Shown here one piece after another: positions 55,501-63,518 of a stretch of 64,000 nucleotides of DNA. The first letter of the stretch is position 1; each line of letters starts with the position of its first letter. The translations under genes and the position numbers were made by a program. Origin of the DNA: Chitinophaga pinensis (GTDB lineage Bacteria > Bacteroidota > Bacteroidia > UKL13-3); the NCBI GenBank assembly GCA_945898275.1, contig CAMDHZ010000007.1:93855-157854 (forward strand), given 5' to 3'. The notes beneath the pieces are model-generated. The model ran no database searches, was not told the DNA's origin, and saw nothing but the letters and a program-made list of their open reading frames with translations.

Positions 55501-58370
55501 ATTCATGGTACACTGCATCAAACTTCATCGCTGTGGGTGGAAGTAATGTAAATGTCTTGACAATCAACCCAAAATTTGAATCAGACACCCTATTAAAAAG
55601 TATCAATGGTTGCATGGATGGAGATTCTATAAGTACGGTTACAACAGATATTTTAAATCTCACTAGAAATGTTAAACCAGATATAGGAGCATATGAAGTT
55701 CAAACGGTTGTAAATGATGCCGGTGTATTAGAAATTACTAGTCCAAGAAATCCAGCTATTTCAGGATTACAAGATTTAAATGCAAAAATCATAAATTATG
55801 GTAGCGCAACTTTGACAAGTGTAAATGTTGGCTATAAAATAAATACAAGTGCAAATGTTACGCAACTTTGGACTGGCACATTAAATACATGTGATACAAC
55901 TTCGGTTTATTTTACTGGAACTCAGCAAATCAATGTTGCTCCTGTTATTTTAAACAACCTTAAAGTTTATACAGATAGTCCAAATGCCCAATTGGATAGT
56001 GTAGCAACCAATGATACTGCTAGAGCAATCATTGCAACAGGTTTAAGAGGAAATTACATAATTGGACCAGCCCCAAGCAATTTCTTAACCATCAATGATG
56101 CAATTAATGAATTAACTATTAGAGGCGTTGATAGTGTGGTAAATATGTTAATTAAAACAGGCACTTACAACGAAAACTTTAGTATTCCTGCAATTATTGG
56201 AGCTTCAGAAACTAATATTATTACATTTACCTCATTGGCAAACCATGTAGATTCGGTTACTATCAGTAAAAATAATTCGACCGCTGCATCCAATTTTATT
56301 GTAAAACTTAATGGTTGCCGATTTGTGAATTTCGATAAACTTACCATGACTGCTCAAGGCTCCACTTTTGGGTATGTAATTGATATTGGCCAAAATGCAG
56401 GATTTGTTAAAGTTAGAAATTGTAAATTAAATGCACCTATAACCACAACCACTAGCACTAACATGGCTATTGTTTATGGAATAGATAATACTCCTGGTAA
56501 TATTAATTTTGTAAACAACATTATTAATGGAGGCGCTTATGGTATTTACTTCAGAGGAACGTCAACCGCTTCGCTTTCTGATAACAATACTATTGATAGT
56601 AATACCATATCAAATCATTATTATATGGGAATTTACAATTGGTATACTTCCAACTATAAAATCAGAAAAAATACTGTTTCAACAACAGGAACATTTACAA
56701 GTTATTATGGTATTTACTCTTATTACAGTGACAGCGCATTAGAAATAACTGGCAATAATGTATTCTCAACAACTGCAAATGGGTATGGTATTGTAAATTA
56801 TTATTGCGATGGAACCTCATCAAAACCTGCTACAATAGCTAACAATGTTATAAGAATTGGAACAGGAAGCACCACTACCAACTTTGCTTTAAGAGACCAA
56901 TACTCAAGTAACATGTTAATTGCAAATAATACTTGCATAATTAACACTACTAGCACAGCTGGTTATGCTGGGTATTTTTATTATAATACTACTATTTCTA
57001 ATTCAACTAGAATTAGAAACAATATTTTTAGTAATACAAACTCAGGTGCATGTTTATATCACTATAATCCAACTTTTGGAACAAGTGATTTCAACTTAGT
57101 TCATACAAACGGAACTACTAATTTTGTTCAAAGAGGTTTACCTGCAAATACCTATACTAGTTTGGCTGCATTTAAAACTGCAGTTACCAACTATGAACGT
57201 AATTCAATACAATATAGACCTGGTTTTATTTCTGCTACTAATCCTGCTCCAAATCCTGCAGATACTGCTGTTTGGTCTATCAATGGTAGAGGTATTCAGT
57301 TGCCAGAAATTACGACAGACTACAATGGAAATCCTCGCTCAACCACAGTTCAAACGGGTGTTCCTGACATTGGAGCCTATGAAGTAACTCCAACAAGTGT
57401 TCCTCCAATGTGTACTGCTGTTCCAGCTACAATTATTGCAGGAACCACCCAAAGCTTTTTATTTGCTGGAGATACTGTTTGTAGAATTTCGCATGATGCT
57501 ACTTCGACCCTTCCAACAAGTTTAGTTGTTAGACAATATTCTGGAACTAATCCACTGTTTTCTAGTCCTACAGATTTTCGCTTTAATATGTACCTTGATA
57601 TCATTGCTCCATCTGGCACTTATAATTTTAACATTGATATGAAATATAAGGATTCATGGATTGGCTCAAACCCTTCTGAAACAGATTCACGTCTTGCGTG
57701 GAGAGCACCATCAAGTCCTTGGGTAAGTTTTAGTGGAACAGCAAGTATTGTTGATTCTATTAACAATACCCTTACTGCTTTATTTGTCACAGATTATGGC
57801 AATTTTACAGGAACCGACGGTTTTACGCCACTTCCAATCAAGCTATCAGACTTTAATGGATATGCCCTTGAAACAGATGCTGTGCTTATTTGGAAAACAG
57901 TTTCAGAAAAGAATAGTAGACACTTTGAAGTTGAAAGAAAATTAGAAGGTGAGAAATTTGTGGGCATTGGTGCAGTAAAAGCTGCCGGTAATAGCAACTC
58001 CACTCAGAGTTATGCGTTCTATGACAAAGAGATTTTTTCTAATCATAACTTAGCTTATTACCGCTTAAAAATGGTTGATATAGATGGAACTTTTGAATAC
58101 AGTAATATCGTTAAAGTTGGAACAGAAAAAGAGCCTCTAACTATTATTGCTTCACCTAATCCATTTAGAAATAGCTTTACCATCAATAACCTAGAACCAA
58201 ATCAAACTATTGAAGTTTTAGATGCGCAAGGAAAAGTGGTTTACAATCATTTTAATTCTAAAGAAACTGCTCAAAAAGTTACCCTTCCAAACAATTTAAG
58301 CAATGGCTTATACTTTGTAAGAGTAAGTGCAAATGAGAAAGTTCAAATCCTTAAATTGATTAAAGAATAA
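52527..58370 (+). CDS. Very large secreted protein: three right-handed beta-helix modules, CARDB-like linkers, T9SS type A C-terminus
   Basis: Three repeats starting SGIYTINPSLPATATNFQNIRSAV / GVYYIGGTSPDFAKPSDAFNAL / GNYIIGPAPSNFLTINDAINEL; C-term IIASPNPFRNSFTINNLEPNQTIEVLDAQGKVVYNH..GLYFVRVSANEKVQILKLIKE. Confidence 0.88.
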   Translation: MKKLLPRILILFLLLIGIETRAVQLSGIYTINPSLPATATNFQNIRSAVTYMTSTGVRADAGPANSGTVGVSGPVEFQIATATFNEQITIPAITGSSTTNTIVFKGNGRTNTLLTFATADANNRHTLKFNLCNNVTFRDMTIRGTGTTYAWVVHIMGLNANNNKLKNCTVDITGTGITSGSTFYIGVVINNSATSATTGTRIDGTEIDSCLINYGYYGIVAAGAVSNLHVGLKITNTQILNSYLFGIYLNYINGITATNNLIFPRAAYLYNYGIYMLNSTCTSPNRHIITNNKINGFGYYGVYISSSSNLSGNKGLFANNMIGGGIKYEYSNCIYFSGTSQWRIAHNTFNHDINGQSNNNGAVFISSGSGNSFINNICNEKVASSALPLYASSSAVFDTMNYNLFNRPDTTTGGLIYVGSILNSGSFKGAAGQNINSIYSNPMFANDTAMLNRNACHQGMPLSYVPSDIFGTTRSTTNPIMGAYETPSIGNNLAVLSVTNIKAPITSGAQDLTVLVRNNGNNSVTSFNLSYTLNNGTPVVYPWSGTLNACDTISVSFTGTQQPSLGAVNQFKIYSSLPNAANDSDATNDTIIPAFFLPLNGVYYIGGTSPDFAKPSDAFNALQSAGMTGPVRFEVRPGTYIDQVSIDNPILGLSSTNNVVMAGTNRNTCIIQTNNTSASQRHTIRIGQSHIRIDSLTLRGNSASFGWVVHINKNLTRNIRVKNCNIELTHPNAQTSTLDVFAGVVMSGSNNSLYYSDNFELDSIEIDSNFINYGYAGIYQYSYFYNYYYSYGAPSETIKMRNNTINNVYNFGINTNGTSSLDISNNTIRFRIDLLNTVYNYGLYIGNHDATSSANKQFRVNGNRVINANYFGVYFNNILTNSNNRGQFNNNSVNVGVNLQNCNGLYFYNLTNTDIYHNSVLNNQASTSNSSGAFYFGQGTGMRIRNNHFVCSNPSTLGSPVYFSGVSYTANNQLNYNNYFRTERTGNYVYINSWYTASNFIAVGGSNVNVLTINPKFESDTLLKSINGCMDGDSISTVTTDILNLTRNVKPDIGAYEVQTVVNDAGVLEITSPRNPAISGLQDLNAKIINYGSATLTSVNVGYKINTSANVTQLWTGTLNTCDTTSVYFTGTQQINVAPVILNNLKVYTDSPNAQLDSVATNDTARAIIATGLRGNYIIGPAPSNFLTINDAINELTIRGVDSVVNMLIKTGTYNENFSIPAIIGASETNIITFTSLANHVDSVTISKNNSTAASNFIVKLNGCRFVNFDKLTMTAQGSTFGYVIDIGQNAGFVKVRNCKLNAPITTTTSTNMAIVYGIDNTPGNINFVNNIINGGAYGIYFRGTSTASLSDNNTIDSNTISNHYYMGIYNWYTSNYKIRKNTVSTTGTFTSYYGIYSYYSDSALEITGNNVFSTTANGYGIVNYYCDGTSSKPATIANNVIRIGTGSTTTNFALRDQYSSNMLIANNTCIINTTSTAGYAGYFYYNTTISNSTRIRNNIFSNTNSGACLYHYNPTFGTSDFNLVHTNGTTNFVQRGLPANTYTSLAAFKTAVTNYERNSIQYRPGFISATNPAPNPADTAVWSINGRGIQLPEITTDYNGNPRSTTVQTGVPDIGAYEVTPTSVPPMCTAVPATIIAGTTQSFLFAGDTVCRISHDATSTLPTSLVVRQYSGTNPLFSSPTDFRFNMYLDIIAPSGTYNFNIDMKYKDSWIGSNPSETDSRLAWRAPSSPWVSFSGTASIVDSINNTLTALFVTDYGNFTGTDGFTPLPIKLSDFNGYALETDAVLIWKTVSEKNSRHFEVERKLEGEKFVGIGAVKAAGNSNSTQSYAFYDKEIFSNHNLAYYRLKMVDIDGTFEYSNIVKVGTEKEPLTIIASPNPFRNSFTINNLEPNQTIEVLDAQGKVVYNHFNSKETAQKVTLPNNLSNGLYFVRVSANEKVQILKLIKE

Positions 58371-58381
58371 TCACTTACCAA

Positions 58382-58431
58382 TTAAACTAAAAATCCTGCT
58401 TATCAATTGATAAGCAGGATTTTTAGTTTAA
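58382..58431. terminator. Perfect 50-bp palindrome, probable bidirectional terminator
   Basis: TTAAACTAAAAATCCTGCTTATCAATTGATAAGCAGGATTTTTAGTTTAA: 25-bp arms, no mismatch, no spacer; 12 bp after the 58370 stop. Confidence 0.8.
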
Positions 58432-58615
58432 CATCTATTGGGTAACGAACGACAAAACTATTTGAAATTCAATTATTGGATAAAAACTAAACAATAAAAC
58501 TTAGAAGGTTTAGCAACACTTACGTTTAAGGTTTATTCTAATTTGTATTCAGCAATTACATTCATAAATAACTTCTAAAAACATGCTAACAAACGTACTT
58601 TTAAATACTGGGCTA

Positions 58616-58625
58616 GGTTCAAACC
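58616..58625 (-). repeat. GGTTTGAACC iterated motif (intergenic, convergent genes)
   Basis: Top strand TAGGTTCAAACCGA. Confidence 0.9.
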
Positions 58626-58723
58626 GATAAGAATTTATTAGCTATTGTTTTACAAAACTTAAATTGTAGTTTCTATTTGAAAGTAAATTCAATTCAAATT
58701 TTTAATTAGGTAAAATAAGCTAA

Positions 58724-60313
58724 TTATTTAATCCCCATGAATATTCTATTCCAACGAACTTTCTTTAACAGATTTGGAGCAAATTGATCCCAACTCATCC
58801 AAACAAAAAGTGCTTTTCCAACAATATTGGTTTCTGGTACAAATCCCCAAAAGCGACTATCTAAGCTATTGTGGCGATTATCACCCATCATAAAATAATA
58901 GTTATAGGTAAATGTGTAAGTTGTAATTTCTTTTCCATCAAGGTAAAACTTACCATTCTCACGTCTAAAATCAGGATGATTTTCGTACAAGGTTATAACC
59001 CTATTGTACATCTCATAATTTAAACTATCTAAAGTTACCATATCTCCTGCCTTAGGAATATAAATGCTACCATAATTATCTACGTTCCAATTCAATTGAG
59101 GTAAATTTGCAATTGGAAACATTCTAGGGTCTCTTCCCTCCTTGCTATATCTAAATGAATCAATGGAAAGAATACGATTATCAGCGCGAATCTTAGCAAT
59201 TTTATCGGGTGTGGTAGGGTAAATTAAAATCAAATCATTGGAATGAGCTTGGTCTATGATATCATTCATGTTAATGTCATAGGAATATAACATTTCTTGC
59301 AGTTTGGTTTGATCCAACATGCCAAGATTATCAGTTAAATAGGCAGGGTCAAATTTAATAGAATAACCGTATTGCATCATCTCAGGCTTGTAGTTCAATT
59401 GCCCATTTACAAACAATTCACCTTCTACCACCTTTAAACTATCACCCGGAATTCCAACACAACGCTTAATGTAATTATCGCGCTTATCAAAAGGCCTTGT
59501 TTCTTCAAATGGATGGATAAAAGCAGGAAAATTAAACACCACAACATCGTTATTTTTGATTTGACTCAACGCTGGCATCCTTTTATAAGGCATTTGCATC
59601 CATGTAAGATAACTTGGAATAGAATCTCCAACAGGCATCATGTTATGTGCAAATGGAAAGGATAAGGGTGTAACAGGCAACCTATTTCCATAATGATACT
59701 TACTCACAAATAAGAAGTCGCCCACCAATAGCGATTTTTCCATAGAAGGGGTAGGAATTGTATATGCTTCAATAAAGTATGACCTAATAACTGTTGCGGC
59801 CAGAGTAGCAAACCATAAAGCATCAGACCATTCGTAAACTAATTTGTTTTCTGGTTTTTCAAATCCTAGTAAATAAATTACAACTAGAATAGAAAAACTT
59901 ATAAACGTTGGGAAATTATACGCCAAAAGAAAACCCAAAGCAATGGTTATAACTAAGGCGAGATAGTCGAATTTCTCTTTGGATTTGCCAAATTTAACCA
60001 ATTGGTCTGCGGTATGTTTTACAGCATATAACACATACAAAACCAAAAATATTATAGGTGAAATAGCAAAGGCAAGCAGTCTTGTAAAGTATAAAAAAAT
60101 TAATGCACAACCATACAAGGCATTGAGCGCTGCTAAACCAATAGTAGCGCCTGCACTAAAGTATAATCCACCGATTATAAAGTTGAGTACACACCAAATG
60201 GAAATGATAATCCATTGCTTTTTAGAAAAGGATTTTGGACTTCTATAATAAAATGAGAAAGTTTCTTTTAAGTTAAAAGGGTTGGTTTGACCCGAAATGC
60301 TTTTTGTTGACAT
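58724..60313 (-). CDS. lepB: Signal peptidase I (long Bacteroidetes form)
   Basis: IRSYFIEAYTIPTPSMEKSLLVGDFLFVSKYHYG, YIKRCVGIPGDSLKV, YYFMMGDNRHNSLDSRFWGFVPETNIVGKA. Confidence 0.95.
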   Translation of the reverse strand: MSTKSISGQTNPFNLKETFSFYYRSPKSFSKKQWIIISIWCVLNFIIGGLYFSAGATIGLAALNALYGCALIFLYFTRLLAFAISPIIFLVLYVLYAVKHTADQLVKFGKSKEKFDYLALVITIALGFLLAYNFPTFISFSILVVIYLLGFEKPENKLVYEWSDALWFATLAATVIRSYFIEAYTIPTPSMEKSLLVGDFLFVSKYHYGNRLPVTPLSFPFAHNMMPVGDSIPSYLTWMQMPYKRMPALSQIKNNDVVVFNFPAFIHPFEETRPFDKRDNYIKRCVGIPGDSLKVVEGELFVNGQLNYKPEMMQYGYSIKFDPAYLTDNLGMLDQTKLQEMLYSYDINMNDIIDQAHSNDLILIYPTTPDKIAKIRADNRILSIDSFRYSKEGRDPRMFPIANLPQLNWNVDNYGSIYIPKAGDMVTLDSLNYEMYNRVITLYENHPDFRRENGKFYLDGKEITTYTFTYNYYFMMGDNRHNSLDSRFWGFVPETNIVGKALFVWMSWDQFAPNLLKKVRWNRIFMGIK

Positions 60314-60399
60314 GTGTACTGTTGCTTATAACAAAGAAATTAAAATCTAACTTGCTTGGCAAATGAGATTTTTTAATGGGACTATAACTAATTAAAAGG

Positions 60400-61167
60400 T
60401 TAGGATTTAAGAATTTCGTCTAAGTTTAAGATATCATCCATGGTATAAATTCCTTTTTTACCCTGAATCCATTCAGCTGCCATAACGGCTCCTTTAGCAA
60501 ATCCAAACCTTGATTTGGCATCGTGGGTTAATTCAATGGTATCAATCACAGATTCGTATATTACTTTATGTAAACCTGTTACTTCCCCTTCTCTATAAGA
60601 TTCTATAAGTAATTCATTTGGTTTAGCACTTTGACCTGGAACATTGTTTTCTTTACCAAAAATCAAGCGGTCTTTTATGCTTACTTTCTCCTTAAACTCA
60701 TCCATAATTTGCTGGGCCATACTTAAAGCGGTCCCACTTGGATGATCTTGTTTTGCAGTATGGTGAATCTCTTCAATTCGCACATCATAGCCATCAAAGT
60801 GATGCATCATAGATGCCATGATTCTATTTATTTTATAAAATAAGTTAACGCCAATGCTAAAATTTGTGCTGTGCACCATAGCCTGCTGTTCTAACTCACA
60901 TTTCTCCTTAATAAACTCAAATTGATCATACCACCCAGTAGTTCCAACGATAATTGGAATTTGAGCTTCAAAACATTTTAAAATATTATCAACTGCAGCA
61001 GTAGGCATGCTAAAATCTATTGCTACATCTACTTTTTTTAGACTTACCGGAATAAAATCGTAAGCATTTTCTAAATTGACCTTATAAACAATTTCATGTC
61101 CTTTAGCTATAGCAATTTTTTCAACTGCCATGCCCATTTTGCCATAACCTAGTAATGCAATTCTCAT
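60400..61167 (-). CDS. dapB: 4-hydroxy-tetrahydrodipicolinate reductase
   Basis: MRIALLGYGKMGMAVEKIA, VDVAIDFSMPTAAVDNI, VGTTGWYDQ, STNFSIGVNLF, EEIHHTAKQDHPSGTALSMAQQI. Confidence 0.95.
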   Translation of the reverse strand: MRIALLGYGKMGMAVEKIAIAKGHEIVYKVNLENAYDFIPVSLKKVDVAIDFSMPTAAVDNILKCFEAQIPIIVGTTGWYDQFEFIKEKCELEQQAMVHSTNFSIGVNLFYKINRIMASMMHHFDGYDVRIEEIHHTAKQDHPSGTALSMAQQIMDEFKEKVSIKDRLIFGKENNVPGQSAKPNELLIESYREGEVTGLHKVIYESVIDTIELTHDAKSRFGFAKGAVMAAEWIQGKKGIYTMDDILNLDEILKS

Positions 61168-61239
61168 TTATGTTACTTTTTGAATTTAATTGAGGAAATA
61201 TAAGAAAATTAAAGTGCTAAGCCAAAATCAAACAAACTT

Positions 61240-61785
61240 TTAAAACCGAGCTTGTAATTTAATCCCAAAATTATTACCAAAGGATGTCACTTGGTATGCT
61301 GGCTTAATTCTAAACGAAAGATTTTCCCCTACATCAAATTCTTTAAGATGGGCTTCAACTGTGGCGTCTAAAATTGTTAAGGCATACCAACCAAATATTC
61401 CAATGGCAGATAAGTCTCTGGATTTGCGATAGCTTTCTCTGACATTGTATAGCATGTATTCAGGAACATTTGAAAACTCAGGATTGGTAACAACTTGACC
61501 ATTAATTCTTTGGATATAAGCTTCTCTAACCGAGTTATACTCGCGATTATAAAACATTAAGCTGTAGGTTAAAACTCCAAATCCAGCATAAACTACTGGT
61601 ACTTTCCAATAACTTTTATTGTACACTTGCCCTCCACCAGGAATCAATCCATAAAGGGTAGCCTTCTTAGCTCTAGGGTCAACTGGGGCTCCAGCAGGTG
61701 GTGCTTTGTAGGTAGTATCTTGACCGAAACTAGGAAATACGCTTAGGGTCAATAATAACCCGAATACAATTTTTTTACCTATCAA
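61240..61785 (-). CDS. DUF5683 domain-containing protein
   Basis: DPRAKKATLYGLIPGGGQVYNKSYWKVPVVYAGFGVLTYSLMFYNREYNSVREAY, adjacent to parB. Confidence 0.85.
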   Translation of the reverse strand: MIGKKIVFGLLLTLSVFPSFGQDTTYKAPPAGAPVDPRAKKATLYGLIPGGGQVYNKSYWKVPVVYAGFGVLTYSLMFYNREYNSVREAYIQRINGQVVTNPEFSNVPEYMLYNVRESYRKSRDLSAIGIFGWYALTILDATVEAHLKEFDVGENLSFRIKPAYQVTSFGNNFGIKLQARF

Positions 61786-62687
61786 AGTAAGTCGAGTATC
61801 TTTTTAAGTTCTTGTTGGGATTTAAAAGGAATTTGCACATTGCCTCTGCCACGTTCATCTGCTTTAATTTTAACTTTTACAGACAATTTGCTTGTCAATG
61901 TTTTTTGTATTTCTAAAAAAGCAGCAGGTAAATCAGCTTTTTTTGCCTTTGGCTCTGTTGATTTCTCATCTTCTAATAAATCAGAATCTTTTCTTTCGTG
62001 GGCACTTCTCACCAAATTCTCAATTTGCCTAACAGACATGCCCTCATCAACCATTTTCTGAAAAAGAAATTGTTGTTCATCTGGATTATCAACAGAAACA
62101 ATAGCCCTAGCATGACCCATGCTTATTTTACCATCTCTGATAGAGGCCTGAATATTATCTGGCAGCTTTAATAACCTTAAGTAGTTATTTACAGTTGAAC
62201 GATTTTTTCCAACCCGTTCGCCTAATTGTTCTTGGTTCAAACTACATTCATCCACTAAACGCTTATAACTAAAGGCAATTTCCATTGCATTTAATTCTTC
62301 TCTTTGAATATTTTCTATAAGCGCCATCTCCAACATTCCTTGGTCATCTGCTAACCTAATAAATGCGGGAATAGTTGTTAATCCAGCTAAGCGACTTGCA
62401 CGTGTACGACGCTCTCCACTGATGATTTGATAAGAATCGTATCCAAGTTTTCTAACGGTAATTGGCTGAATAATGCCGTGTACCTTTATAGATTCTGCTA
62501 ATTCATTTAAGGCTGTTTCATCAAACTCTTCTCTGGGTTGAAACGGATTTGCCTGTACTTGCGAAATAGGAATTTCGCTAATAGAGTGAAGGGGTTTACT
62601 TTCATTGGCAGTGATATCTGTGCTGCTGTTTTCCAATAAAGCACTCAAGCCTCTTCCTAAGGCATTTCTTTTGTTGTTATTGCTCAT
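61782..62687 (-). CDS. parB: ParB/RepB/Spo0J-family partition protein
   Basis: RNALGRGLSALLEN, IPISQVQANPFQPREEFDETALNELAESIKVHGIIQPITVR, YQIISGERRTRASRLAGL, MALIENIQREELNAMEIA. Confidence 0.96.
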   Translation of the reverse strand: MSNNNKRNALGRGLSALLENSSTDITANESKPLHSISEIPISQVQANPFQPREEFDETALNELAESIKVHGIIQPITVRKLGYDSYQIISGERRTRASRLAGLTTIPAFIRLADDQGMLEMALIENIQREELNAMEIAFSYKRLVDECSLNQEQLGERVGKNRSTVNNYLRLLKLPDNIQASIRDGKISMGHARAIVSVDNPDEQQFLFQKMVDEGMSVRQIENLVRSAHERKDSDLLEDEKSTEPKAKKADLPAAFLEIQKTLTSKLSVKVKIKADERGRGNVQIPFKSQQELKKILDLL

Positions 62688-62705
62688 TCTCTCTTATTTT
62701 CCTAT

Positions 62706-63512
62706 TTAATTTAATTCATGATTTGACTCAATTTTCGAAGATTTGGTAAGGCCATTTTTCTGAAGTAATTCCTTGGCCAAATTCAAATAATTAATAGCAC
62801 CTTTGCTTTCAGCATCATGTGAAATTGCTGCTAAACCAAAGCTTGGCGCCTCACTCAGTTTTGTATTTCGCTGAATAATGGTATCAAAAACCAAATCTTG
62901 AAAATGCATTTTAACCTCTTCAACTACTTGATTACTCAAACGCGTGCGCATATCGTACATGGTTAATAAAAGTCCTTCAATTTGTAATTCTGTGTTCAAA
63001 TTATTTTGAATAATCTTTACAGTATTCAATAATTTGCCTAAACCTTCCAGGGCAAAGTATTCGCATTGAACCGGAATAATCACAGAATCAGAGGCCACTA
63101 AAGCATTCGTAGTGATCAAACCTAAAGAAGGAGAACAGTCAATAATCACAAAATCATATGGATCTTTGATTTTTTGTATTTCATGCTTCATCAGACGCTC
63201 TCTGTTTGGAACATTTATCATCTCAATTTCTGCACCCACCAAGTCGATATTTGAAGGCAGAATATCAAGATAAGTAAAAATAGTTTTTAAGATTGCGTCT
63301 TTGGCAGGCACTTCATTTATCAATACCTCATACAAGCCTGTACGAATATCTTTTGGGTCCATGCCTAAGCCAGAAGTTGTATTTGCCTGAGGGTCTGCAT
63401 CAATAACCAAAGTTTTGAACTCTAGTACAGCTAAACTTGCTGCTAAATTAATGGCGGTAGTAGTTTTTCCAACTCCTCCTTTTTGGTTTACAATTGAAAT
63501 AATTTTTGTCAT
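62706..63512 (-). CDS. parA: ParA/Soj-family ATPase
   Basis: MTKIISIVNQKGGVGKTTTAINLAASLA, LVIDADPQANTTSGLG, DFVIIDCSPSLGLITTNAL. Confidence 0.96.
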   Translation of the reverse strand: MTKIISIVNQKGGVGKTTTAINLAASLAVLEFKTLVIDADPQANTTSGLGMDPKDIRTGLYEVLINEVPAKDAILKTIFTYLDILPSNIDLVGAEIEMINVPNRERLMKHEIQKIKDPYDFVIIDCSPSLGLITTNALVASDSVIIPVQCEYFALEGLGKLLNTVKIIQNNLNTELQIEGLLLTMYDMRTRLSNQVVEEVKMHFQDLVFDTIIQRNTKLSEAPSFGLAAISHDAESKGAINYLNLAKELLQKNGLTKSSKIESNHELN

Positions 63513-63518
63513 ATCTAT

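Noticed and set aside
52527-58370. Tandem DNA repeats in the AT-rich beta-helix gene
   Set aside because: Repetition is at the protein level (N/T/Y-rich solenoid rungs); I saw no exact nucleotide tandem array.
473-58625. GGTTCAAACC as a tRNA T-arm (GGTTCRANYCC) and thus tRNA genes or fragments
   Set aside because: The 10-mer resembles the TpsiC loop, but no copy I inspected has an acceptor stem, anticodon arm or CCA context, and most lie inside intact coding sequence.
58616-63512. GGTTTGAACC as the parS site of the parAB locus
   Set aside because: Copies are spread over the whole window and not concentrated near parAB; known parS (TGTTTCACGTGAAACA type) differs and was not seen by eye. A genome-wide map would settle this.
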